The notes under the pieces: model-generated
The model's database searches: none
What the model was told of the DNA's origin: nothing
Seen by the model: only the letters and a program-made list of their open reading frames with translations
Shown here: positions 23,862 through 35,699 of the stretch, piece after piece
Layout: each line of letters opens with the position of its first letter
Numbering within the stretch: position 1 is the first letter of the stretch
From: Cadophora sp. MPI-SDFR-AT-0126
Lineage: Eukaryota > Ascomycota > Leotiomycetes > Helotiales > Ploettnerulaceae
Assembly: GCA_020747065.1 (NCBI GenBank)
Contig: JAGMVK010000008.1
Location: 186,001 to 250,000 of the forward strand
DNA: 64,000 nucleotides
Reading direction: 5' to 3'
Translations under genes and position numbers: made by a program

Positions 23862-26800
23862 CTTTAAGTACTATACTAATAGGTACCGGCGTATACGTCA
23901 GATTAAGAAATGTCCTCTGTTTTTGGAAGCACTTAGGGCGCTATTACGGCGATACCTACACTATTGACTACTACCTTAGCTAAGTTATAAGCCCTTGTAG
24001 GAGAAATCGATAAGAACCTTAAGTATAAGAGTATCAAGTCCTTTAATAGCGAAAGAAACCGTCTCTACGGTTTCCTCTTATAACTCCGGCTTTATATTAA
24101 GTTTAATAAAGAGTAATTCAGGTCCGAGACTAAGTAAGTCTTATAAGCTATAACGCTCCTTAAAGGAAAAGCTATGAACTGGATCGAAGGGTTCTTAAAG
24201 AACTATCTCTCTTAGAGTAATGAGAACAGCGTTATTAATAAACAAAAAGCTAAGGATACTATTATTAAGATTTTCAGTACTTAGGAAGGATTCGCTATAG
24301 AAATTAAGGTAAACTTCAGGATTACGGATAAAAGAAGGGAAGTAGAAAGGGCTATTGAATCCCTTAGATAAAAGGGATTAGTTACTGCATATACTTAGGA
24401 CTTCTAACGCTATTCCACTTATACGGAATAGGGTAATAAAGCACTTAATTACGCCTATTAGAAGGGACTTAAGGACTTTGTTAAAGACGAACTCTTTTAG
24501 TATAGCAGTATTATTAATAACTTGAAGTAGCTTATTAAAGTTACTTGTAAAATTAATAATAATTAGTATGAGCGTAGTATAGAGAAGAAAGGGAAGTATA
24601 ACCTGAATTACTGCAGAATAGGAGAAAGTAAGTTCAGAGGGAATAATAACTGATGTAAATAGGACTACAAGGACCCTATAGAACTTAACGCTACTTATAG
24701 AAAAGAGCTATTGCTATAGTAGTGAAATAAGCACTTATAAGATCGAACTTATTTTAACTACGGGAAACTTAGTTATATAGCACGGAACTGTAAAGGCGGG
24801 GGAAAACAGTTCTAAGGATACTTACCAGAGAAACAACTGAATGCTACTATATAGAGCAGAGGGGGCTATAATAGACTAATAATACTTAACGCTATATAGG
24901 CGTAAGAAGACGTAGCGGAAGTACTAGTTAAGGTAATATAAAACCTTAACCTTAATAAGGGGAAGGGTAAGAATAATAGCGGGGATAAGTCCTTAAATAA
25001 CATCTCCCTATTCGACGCCTTGGAAGTATTACTAAAAGAACGCCTTATCTATAATATAGCTAGCAGAAGAAAACTAGTCTGGGCTGCGGCTTAGGAGGTA
25101 CGAGCCTTATACGACCGCGACTATAAGGAAGCTATAGCTTGATACCTTATTATGTAAGGAGTAGGCGAGGCTATATAGTACTAGAAGGCTAAGAAAAATA
25201 TATATATAAAGTATATAATATGAATTCATATTATTATTAGCGGGTATAAAGTAGGACGCAGTAAGAATAACGCCGCGACCCGCTGAAGCTAATAATATTA
25301 GGAGGTATTTACGTAGAATATAGAATATATACTTAAGCTTAGAATAAAGCTTAAGATCTGTAGAAAAGAACGAAACGGATATAAAGGGGAGATACGTAAG
25401 CTTTAAGGAGCTAGAGATATTACGGAGATTAATTACTCTTATTACGTAAAACTTATATAATTGTTCTATTAGAACTACGTATATATAATCTATTACTCTA
25501 GTAAAATTAATGAAGATTATTAGCTACGTTGTAAGATACTTATATTCTTTAATAATAAACTACCCCTCTTTACTAGGGAATTACTAATAGCACCTGAATC
25601 TTTAAAAAACTAGGAGACCTTGCTAATAATAGGCTATTAATAAGTGTTTATAAAGAGCCTAGGACCTTATATAATAAGGAACTGTGTATAATAGGAAGAG
25701 GATAGTAACTCTTCCTAACTATTTATATTAATAGATAAACGCTTAGAGCTATAGTAGACTCTAAAGTAATAGGTAATTTCATAGATTAACAGATAGCCTT
25801 AGATTATAGGTTCCGGCTAGTTAGAAAGAAACGCCTATATTATCTATTTGTACCAAATAAGGACACTATCGGATTATCAAATAGATAAGTAATCCTTCAA
25901 ATTAATTAACTAACTATAAAGATATTATAAAGATATACCAAAGATATTGAATTCAATGTTATTAACTTAGGGACTTATAAGCTAGTACTTGGTATACTAT
26001 AGCTATCGCTTTATAACTCTACTATAGACTAGTAGAAGAAACAAATTACTTTAAACTATTATTAGTACGGAAGCGACTATAAAATACTTGATTAGAGAGC
26101 TAATACCCTGAAGTAGGAAGAGCTATATACTACTCTCTTGACTACTAAGGACCCCGCTTAAGCCTCTGCGCTAAAGCAAATACTAGCAGTGTATAAGGAA
26201 TATAAGTCGCTATTTCTTAAAGGACCTAAGAATAAGGCCTTTCTAGAGTACTAACTATAGGATTATAAAATACCCTTAGAACTAGGAAAGACGCCTAGCT
26301 TCGGACTAATATATTAATAATCTGTAGTAAAGCTATAGTACCTAAAGGAATATATTAATAAAAATCTAGTAAAAGGTTTTATATAATTATTCACCTTATT
26401 AGCCGCTAGCTTAATACTATTTGTCCTAAAAAAGAATAGAAAGCTCCGCCTATGCGTTGATTATTATATACTTAATAGTATCACTATTAAGGATAGGTAC
26501 CTACTGCTATTAATTAATAAGTTGCACGACTAACTATAAGGGGCCATAGTATTTACTACCCTAGATATAAGGGACGCCTATAACCTTATACAGATGAAGG
26601 AAGGCGAGGAATGGAAAATAGTGTTTAGAACATACTATAGTTTATACGAATACTAGGTTATACTATTTGGGCTTATAAATACATCCGCGTCCTACTAATA
26701 GATAATTAATAACTAGTTATATAAATACTTTAATATCTTTGTAATTGCTTACTTGAACGATATACTTATTTATTCTAAAAATAAGACTAAGTATATTTAG

Positions 26801-29747
26801 TATGTAAGGAAAGTATTAGCTAAACTCAGGACCGCTAAACTTCTTCTTAAACCAGAGAAGTGCGAATTTTACTAAGAGGAAACCTACTTCTTAAGATTTA
26901 TCGTTAAAAGATACGGAATCCGTATAGACCTAGCTAAAGTTAAGGCTATATTATTATAGCCTGTCCTAATAATAGTTATATAAGTATAGTCCTTCTTAGG
27001 ATTCGCGAACTTCTATAGAAGATTTATATATAACTATTCCCTAATTACTAAATTACTCACGGACTTGACTAAAAAGGACTAAGAGTTCAAATAAATAACG
27101 GAAGCCAAATAAGCTTTCTTACTCCTAAAGAAGCGCTTTACAGAAGCCTTAATCTTAGTTACTTATAACTTAGAGCTCGAAATTATTATAGAAACCGATA
27201 CTTCGGACTTTGCCCTTAGGGCTTGTCTAAGTTAGAAGTATAATAAATAACTACGACCTATCGCGTACTACTTACGGACGTTCTCGCTTATAGAGCTTAA
27301 CTATAACGTATATAATAAAGAATTATTAGCTATAGTAATCGCGTGTAAATAGTAGCGCTATTATTTAGAAGGAGTAAAATATATTATCTAAGTATAGATG
27401 GATTATAAGAATCTTATATCTTTTACTATAATTAAGATATTGAATTAATAATAAGTTAGGTAATTAAAAGAGCTATTTACCTTAAAACTTAATATCATGT
27501 ATTAGAAAAGATCGGAAAACGCTAGGGCCGACGCCTTTAGTAGATATTAAGACTACTTGGGTAAACTAATAGAGAGACTTAGAGCGATACTTAAGGTAGG
27601 AGCTAATAGGTTAGAATATAATCACAAGCTCCTTATAACCTTTATAGTAATAGAAGATAATATACTTGCATAATAAATTAGGAAAGTATATCTAGGTAAT
27701 AAATACGCCTCGCGAGTACTAATATTATAAATAAAGAACTTCTTTATAGATAATAATAGTATCTTACAGTTTAAAGGCTTTATGTATATCCTAGCTAAAC
27801 TAAGATAGTAGTTTATAATAGAATAACACTTACTACTAGCCTACGAATATTAGGGAATCACGAGAACCTTCGAAAGGATAGCTAGGGACTACTACTTCCT
27901 AAAAATAAGAAAATATATTGAAACAATTATTAGGGAATGCGATCTTTGTAATAGAAGTAAGCTAAATAGATATCCACCTTATAGGCTACTTCAATTACTT
28001 CTGATACTAGGAAAACTATAGGAGTTTATAGTATTTGACTTTATTATTAAACTACTACTATCTAGAGAACTAATAACGAAGGCCGTGTTTAACGCAATAT
28101 AAGTTATAACGGACTGACTCACTAAATACGGGTACTTTGTCTTATATAAGAAAGGAAGTAATGTATAAAAACTGGCGTACGTATTCCTTAAAATTGTAGT
28201 AAGCTAACACGGGCTACTAAGAGAAATTATATCCAACAGGGATAAGCTATTTACGTCCAAATTCTGGATATTACTAATAAGCTAGATGAGACTAAATTAT
28301 AAGATATTAATTACCTTTTACCTGCAGACGGATAGTTAGATAAAGAGACTTAACTAGATACTAAAGCAGTACTTGCGTAGTTACATTAATAAGAAACAGA
28401 ATAATTGGATCAAACTGCTTCCACTTGCTTAATTCACCCTTAATAGCGTAAAAAATAAGATCACCTCGGTATTACTCTTCTTTGCTAATTATAACTACAA
28501 ACTAAAAGCCTACAAGTAACTTAAAAAGGATAATATTAATACTGAATAATTAAGAGTACTAGCAAATAAATTAAAGGAATTATAATAATAGCTCGTAAAA
28601 GACATTGAGTTCTTGAACCTAAGAACTGCAAAATATAGTAACTAAAAGTAAAGTATGAGACCTTCACTTAAGAGAGAGGATAAAGTATACTTACTTCATA
28701 AATATATTAAAATAAAACAACTAAGTATAAAACTAGACTTTAAGAAACTTAGGCTATTCGAAATCTTGGAATAAAAAGGACTAATTAATTACTAGCTAAA
28801 ACTACTTAAAGATTCTAAAGTATACTTAATTTTTCATGTATCCCTGCTAGAACTTGCTAAGGGATTAATACTACTAGTAACAGATAAGGAACTCTAACTA
28901 GAAAACGACCTCGATATGTACGAAGTAAAGGAACTACTTAATACTTGAACTACTACTAAGGGTTAGTAGGAATATTTAATAAAATGGAAAAGGTACGGGC
29001 ATAAGAAAAACTCTTAGGAACCTATGTAAAACTTGAACTGCTCGGATTTAATCTAATAGTTCTAGTTAAAAACCTAAGTAACCCCTAGAAATCAGCGCTA
29101 CCTAAACCTAAAGCTGATTATATAGGATCCAAGGGATTAAAATTAGCTAGCTACTTAACTAGTACGGGATCTAGAGGCTCCGCGGTAACCATTAGTAAAG
29201 TAGGGGCCTCTACTTACTTAATCGCCTGGCGCTCCCTCTTCTTCATAACTTTTAATTTATTTAAAGAACAGAGATTATAATAAAGTATCTTAGCTACTTT
29301 TATACAGAATAATTCCCTTTATTTATTTATTTAAAAAAATTTAGCCTACTGCGTAGCTAGCTTCTCGATTAGCTTCTACTAATCGCGTTAGGCCTTCTCC
29401 TAAGTGAAGGAGAGTTCGGTCTCGATCTGCTCCAGCTTACGCTAGTTACTCTTTAAAGGGCCCTAAATATCACACTTTATATTTCTACTAGCGCGAATAC
29501 ACTTAGCGTATTAATCGGAATTGGAAGAGATAATATAAACTCTCTGGGGATCTTTTTCATAACAAGAATAAGAAAGTATTTTAAAGCCGCAACGAAGAAT
29601 ACGGGAAAGGAGGTTTTACTAGTTCTCTTTTAGGTGTTTATGATAGCTAAGGGGTATAATAAATAGGAAAGATAGTTATTATCAAGACTTAACGTTTCTT
29701 ACTATATATCTAAAGTACGGGGACGTACTAAGGCAGAAGGGGGATAG

Positions 29748-30118
29748 TGTTATAACTATTAGTTGTAATAGGTAATATAGCCCTGAGGCTCGGTACGGTT
29801 AAGCTCGCCCGGAGCCTGACCTAGTATAGAGAAGCTATAGGTTACGTGATAAGGAGTCACGGGATAAATTATCTGGACTCTTTGAGTCTGGATAATAATT
29901 TAAATAATTTAACTAATTCAGTAGCATAGGGGGTTCTATATAACTAACTAGTATTTCCTATAGTAAATAAAAGCCTTGTGCTTAACTTAAATATAGTATT
30001 ATTATATATACTTAGTAACTTGCAACGGTTCTTAGTCTTAATTAAGTGACAGCGCCCCTACCTACCAACCCGCCAACCTTCGCACTCTCGGGCAATACCA
30101 GCTCGACTGTACGTTACA
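29748..30118 (+). repeat. 3' LTR of the chromovirus
   Basis: It begins TGTTATAACT and ends ACGTTACA, the same length as the 5' LTR. Here the last about 110 bp keep normal composition while the first part is RIPped, the reverse of the 5' LTR. Confidence 0.9.
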
Positions 30119-31700
30119 TTATACACCTCTTAAACTACTATTAACTAGACTAACTTAATTATAGCTAAATATTTAGGTGTATAATTCTTAGTATCTAATT
30201 ACTTATCGCCTTCCTATATTCCTAAAATAGCTAATCCGCTAATTAATATACTCTTATACTTGTTATCTTATAATAACTAGTTTAATAACGTAATCTATAC
30301 TTATAAAATCTGCCGCTAGATCCAGCTTATTTACTTAATTTCCTTATCTGATTCTTCCTCTTCCTCTCTTCTTAAATCCCTCTTCCTATTCTTTTTCTAC
30401 TACATAAATTCCTTAATATTTATCTATATATTATTAATAGTTATCTATTACCTTTTTATTAACTTAAATCTTAGCTACTTCTCAGGCTTAATACCTTTAG
30501 ACTAGAATATATAATATATTAACTACTTATAAACCTTTATATACTATATAATAATAGTAATATCTATCTAATTATTAAATAGTATTTAGACTTCTTTATC
30601 TACCTCTTTTCTATTTACCTTAAATAATACCTCTAACTTTACTATTTACTAAATATAATAGTATTATATATCTTAAATTAACTAATTAAATACTTGATAT
30701 AATACTTCTAACTCAGGCTTGTTCTCTTTAATAAGAGTAATTAATACTCGTAATTCTTCCCAGTTAAACCCTTTATAATACTTAACTTAACTTATATAAT
30801 ATAACTATAGATTTAGCTCTTAGGATTTCTCTAACTTACTAATCTAACGACGCTACTTCTTATTAGCTTATTACATCTCCTAGTTTAATTATTTCTTAAT
30901 AGCTTCTAAATCGATATCTCTTAATAGTATAGTAGGGCTATATCCCTCTACTTAAACCTTGAAAAATACAGAACTAGAACCTTTAGGGAAAAACTACTAG
31001 TAATAGACTGAAATTTATAGTACTTATACCTCTTAGCTGGTATATTAACGCCCTTTCTTCCTCTTATTTACCTAACTATACTATTCTCTGAAATATTTCT
31101 AGATAGCTTAATACTAGTAACTAATATAATAATATAAGGTAAATAAGTATTCTTTTTTATCTATCTTAGGTTTCTTTAATTCGGGAATTAAGGGCTAAGT
31201 TAAACTGATAGGGATTAGTAACTTATTTAACTCTACTTAATATAAAATTAATTCTTTAATCTAGTTCACTTCTTTTAAAATCCGCTCTTATGCTTCCTTA
31301 GTTATATTATAGCTATTAGAACTGCTTAAATAGTGGGAAATCTAGCTAGGTAATATAGTATACTAGTATATAGTATATACTACTACTTTAAATACTAGTA
31401 AATAAATAAATAGATCTATAACTTAACTCTTTCTTTGAATTATTTAAATAATATCTCCTCTTTTTTTACTCTCTTTATGTATTTTGCTACCCTTACGTGT
31501 TTAGTACTTATTATTTGAATTTATATATAGTATAGCTAGCTATAATCTCCGCTTTTATACTTTTATACTTTTATACTCACTTTATACTTAGGAACTGTAT
31601 TTTAGCTGACTTGGCCTATATATCTGCTTCCCCTATTAAAAATCAATAATAACTACTATCTCCTTGTAAAACTTACTTAATAATAGAGTTCTGGTGGAAG

Positions 31701-31989
31701 TTTTAACGAGGCTAGTATTATATATACTAAGGCTAACTTATACTTGAATTTAAGCCTCACCTGAGCTTATTTAGACGTAACCCTAATAAATGAATCTAAT
31801 TAAATGAATCTTATAGCTTTAGTAAATCCACGCTAATAGGTTATATAGGGAATTAAATAAATCTTATATTAGATTTATTTAATAATAATAGATAGGGAAT
31901 TAAATGAATCTTATATTAGATTTATTTAATAATAATGGATAGGGAATTAAATGAATCTTATATTAGATTTATTCAATAATAATGGATAG
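31701..31989. repeat. 46-bp tandem repeat in RIPped DNA
   Basis: Three copies of a roughly 46-bp unit (GGGAATTAAATGAATCTTAT..., then TAGATTTATTTAATAATAATGG) lie at about 31,851-31,988. They are nearly identical, and a shorter related piece lies just before at about 31,785. No coding content. Confidence 0.8.
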
Positions 31990-32111
31990 ACCATTCTACA
32001 CGCTCCTAAAGCTAGTATTGTATTAGTTTGCATATATCCGGTTGATAGTCCGCGTACTATGGTTCCGCTGCTTAGTCATAACTTAAATATTAGCCTTAAT
32101 TTCCTTAGTAT
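31990..32111 (-). pseudogene. Helicase-like gene copy 3, small downstream piece left of the 12-kb element
   Basis: The minus strand reads IKANI*VMTKQRNHSTRTIN and RIYANQYNTSFRSV*NG, resembling the segment before the helicase domain in telomere-linked RecQ-like proteins. It continues the fragment at 44,063-46,300 across the insertion of the element 32,112-44,062. No helicase domain follows it, so copy 3 is truncated here. Confidence 0.5.
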
Positions 32112-32296
32112 TGTAATGGGGTCGAAGGCCTACTACAAGGGTTTTTATTTTTCCGTTCCGGCCGTAGATAAATAGGTCAGCGCTGCTAGACTAGTAATTA
32201 TTATCTTCTTCCTCTTACTTCTATTACCTAATTAGTCCACGCGCGAGTTATTCCCCTATTTACTATATACTTAATAGTACTACTCTATTCCTTTAT
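32112..32296 (+). repeat. 5' LTR of the 12-kb element
   Basis: It begins TGTAATGGGG and ends CCTTTATA (CA mutated to TA). Similar at near every position to 43,877-44,062. Confidence 0.85.
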
Positions 32297-35200
32297 ATTA
32301 GTAACCTACGCAGGGAATAAAAAAGTAATATAGGTGTGAAACTAAGTATAAGTTAACTTAGGTAAGAAGTAAGAAGTTGAATTTTATTAACGATTAGCGA
32401 AGCGCCTTAAGAATATCAAAATATAGTAGAGTAGTTTAGAAAAAAGGGGCTTTATAGAGCTCTAAGAAACTTATAGTATAAGGTCAAGATTAATAGTAGA
32501 TGGATTATACCTTAGTAAGGTACTAAGATATAGTTAAGATAAGAAAAATTAGATAAAGGAGAAAACTATAATTACTAAGGAAATATAATAGAGTAATAAG
32601 GTTAAGTAAGTCTAATCACTTATTAGAGAGTAAATGAATATAAAGAGAAGATAGGCTAAGAAGGAGTATAAGGAAAAAGGGTTAAGGAAAAAGGAATCGC
32701 GAGTAAGTATAATAGTAGATAAGATAAGTATTAAAGTATTAGGACTGGAAATTATAAGGAGCGCTTATATTACTCTAATACTTTTAATAATTTTACTACT
32801 AATACTAATAAATTACGCTTTACTATACTTAATAAGTAGCTATTACTATTAAAGACTTGAATTATTTCCAGATCTTACTAAAGCTAGTTTATTCCTAGAG
32901 GAAGATCTTTTGGAAAGCTTTTAATTAACACTAAATACGAAAATTAGCAAAGAAATGGAATAGTATTCTCTTACTTAGTAAGGGAGGTAAGTTAATTCTA
33001 CTATTACTATTATAAAGATAGCTGATCTAAGATATATAGTTCCGATACTTATGCTTAGAATTCCGAGAGCCTTATACTTTAATAGAGTTAATATTACTGA
33101 ATTTCTTAAGTAATATTTAGATTAGTGCAAAAATATATAGTTAAAAATAGAAGATAAGGTAAAGTAATTTCCGCAGTACTACAAATTATTTATTAAGTAG
33201 TACATTAAGACACTAGTTACTTAGGCTTATTTAAATTAAAAGTATTTAATTAAAGAACTTTAAAAAAAGTATAAGGATTAAGATATTTTCTAATAGATAA
33301 ATTCCCGATTTTTTTTAAAGGCTTTAAAATTAAAACCGCGAATAAGTAAGAAAGATATCTGGAAGTTTATTCGATAGTATATAGCGATCTCAGCTACCCT
33401 TATAAATAAAGGGCAGCTTAAGGGCTATACTAGAAGTATTTAGTTCTTAAATAGTTTTCTGAGAGATATTCGCGAAAAGGTGATTTAGAAGAATAAAGTT
33501 GATATTGATAAGTTAAATACTATTATATTTAATAAACTTATAAAGATAGCTACTAGTATCTATACTATAAATAAAATAATCCAAGAATTCTTTAATAGCT
33601 ATAAAAAGAAGAAGAGCTTAAGTAAATTAGTGAATACTTTAAGCTAAATAACTATTTCGTAAAAAGGTAAAAATTACTTAATAACTTTAGTAATTATACT
33701 AAGTTCGGTCTTTATTAAAGCTATTAGGAAGATAATTTAAGCTCTTAATATACTTATACTCGCTATAAAGGCTGCGCTTTTTAGGGTTAGTCTAGGGGCG
33801 CGCTTAGAATTTAGCCCGCTTAGTAGGGGAAATCGTATTAAGGCGTACCTGACTAGGTCTTTGGGTCGAATTAATCTATTAAAGCTGCCCTAAGCTATAT
33901 ATGTAAGATAGTAATATAATATAGCGCTAATTATAGTTAGGGCTATAGGAATATATAATAATTATCCTACGTATTACTTCTATTATATAAAGAATAGCTA
34001 TTACTAAAGGAAGTATTCAAACTTTATATTAAATATAGAGAGGGGATTAGTATATAAAGTTCAGAGAAGAATATATTAAAGAAAGAAAGAAGATAAAAGT
34101 AATTTTATGTAAGTAAAGTAAGGAATTCTTGGAAGAGAAATTATGCGGTAATAGTAAGAAGCTTTAAAGTAGGGGACCTTAAGCAGACTAGTTAAATAAG
34201 AAGTAGTACATTGATTAGTTATAACTATAAAGAATATTAGTAGGATAGTAGCAGGGGTAGTCCTATAGAATAAATTAGATAAAGAGGAAGGAAAGGCAGA
34301 TTAAGGTATAGTAAGAGTAATAAGCGTAAGGAGTGAGAAATTAAAAGCAAAGGGAAACAATAAGTAAGTGAATTTAAGGAAAATTCTAAAAAAGTATATA
34401 AAGAAGAAAAAGGATTTAGTAGTCCCTAAAGTACCTTACCTAAGGAGTTAGAAGGTCTGGGATTAAGTAAAGAAGGCTTCTAAAAATAGGGTATAGTAAA
34501 GAGAGGTAATAAAAGAGATAGAAATTAATAAGAAGTAAATAGAAAAGCTAAGAAAGATTAAATCCTAAGTAAGTAAGAAGATTAAGAGATTTATAGACTT
34601 ACTTAAGAAAGAGGTATATCTAATAGACTTATTAAATAAGCTCTTAGATAATAAACTAAAGGGAATAACTGGGAGAGAACTACTAGCATATTTGGATATA
34701 CTATAAAAACTATTATTTAAAAATATAGCTATAATCAGAAAGCGAGCCAAAGAACTTAAAGTAAGAGTAGATAGAGTAGCTAAGAATATTAGCGTAGAGT
34801 CAGCTAGAATAATAGATAGCTCAAAGAATCCTGCACTACTAGTAGTTTAAAGCTCTAAGGTTAAGATTCGAATAAGCTTAATAATTATAATAATTCTAAT
34901 TAATTATAAGTTAGAGCCTAATATTATCCTATTATTTGTAGCCGCGAGTACAGAGTTACTAGTACGTCTTAACCTTAACTTAGAGATAATTAGATATTTA
35001 GGAAAGCGTGAAAAGTTTAGGGAGCTATATAAGAATATAATTATAAAAATAAGGAGTATTATAATTACTAAAAGTTTCTTTATATTAGAAAAGACTAAGA
35101 ATAATATAATCCTTAGGTAGTCCTTTATTATTAGTAGCTTAATATTATTCTCCTATAATAAGAGTAACTAATTCGCTACTATAATTAATAATAAGCAAAT

Positions 35201-35699
35201 AAAGTAAGTTATAGTTAAAGTAATTAATTTAACTAAAGTAAGGTCTAAATCAAAAATCTTTTTGAAAAAAGAGTAGCTAGGAATACATTAGTAGGCGTTT
35301 CTAATAAATCCTTTACTAAAGAAGGGAACTAGATAGTAGTAGCGTTTAATCGGGTTCGAATAGCGAGGGCTAGGGTTTTCTTGGTATTAGTATTTAGTAA
35401 AGGGGATAATATAGTTATATCTAGGAAAACAGATTTAATTTCTTTAATTTAAGTAAAGCAGTTTTTTCCTACTATTAATATTTAGGGAGTATATAAGAAA
35501 AAGGCAGATAAAGTTATATTTATTTAAGAGAGTATTTTTAATAAATTAAAGCTTAAAGGGAAGCTAAATTAGAAATAGATAAGACTAATATAAGAAAGAT
35601 AGTAGAGTCTTCTTAAGCTATTACACGAGTTCGATAAGTAGATTACTCCTAAGTTCTTAGAGCTACTTAAAGGGCAAAGATTAACAATAGAAAGGTTAA

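Larger units (their letters stand above)
23491..30118 (+). mobile_element. Ty3/Gypsy chromovirus, complete but RIP-inactivated
   Basis: Two 371-bp LTRs (23,491-23,861 and 29,748-30,118) enclose a decayed plus-strand gag-pol. TTATA flanks both sides (23,486-23,490 and 30,119-30,123), a 5-bp target duplication. The right LTR follows a purine-rich AGGCAGAAGGGGGATAG, a likely polypurine tract. Readable pieces in order: Gag (LKGKAMNWIEGFLKNYLS near 24,160), a zinc knuckle (YFNYGKLSYIARNC near 24,750, C mutated to Y), reverse transcriptase with YLNDILIYSK at 26,750 (YxDD expected), RNase H (DTSDFALRACL near 27,200), integrase zinc region (CDLCNRSKLNRYPPYRLL near 27,940) and a C-terminal chromodomain (EYLIKWKRYGHKKNS near 28,970). 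Dozens of TAA/TAG codons make it dead. It lies inside helicase copy 2. Confidence 0.9.
20600..31700 (-). pseudogene. RecQ/telomere-linked-helicase-like gene, copy 2, RIPped and split by a retrotransposon
   Basis: This minus-strand copy follows copy 1 head to tail. The helicase part is readable despite RIP: Walker A as AVIGTGVRKMLLF (21,802-21,831), ITPELAVSKTFRIFLNRL near 21,650-21,590 with the DECH-box region just after it, FRSLTSYLNIIYSVIKYEEN near 21,400-21,320, and NWPDIHIIVHIRL...IRNYS*ESS*ARRD near 21,070-20,980, matching the RecQ DRPDIRVVMH and QESGRAGRD motifs. The N-terminal part (near 23,220: YSFKIQYTTTTKGKI) is interrupted at 23,490 by a Gypsy element and resumes at 30,119, the same segment being continuous in copy 1. 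It would have encoded a protein well over 1,000 residues. It is inactive. Confidence 0.65.

Noticed and set aside
34565..34750. 61-codon minus ORF, hydrophobic
   Set aside because: Antisense to the gag region of the 12-kb element; AT-rich low-complexity translation without motif.
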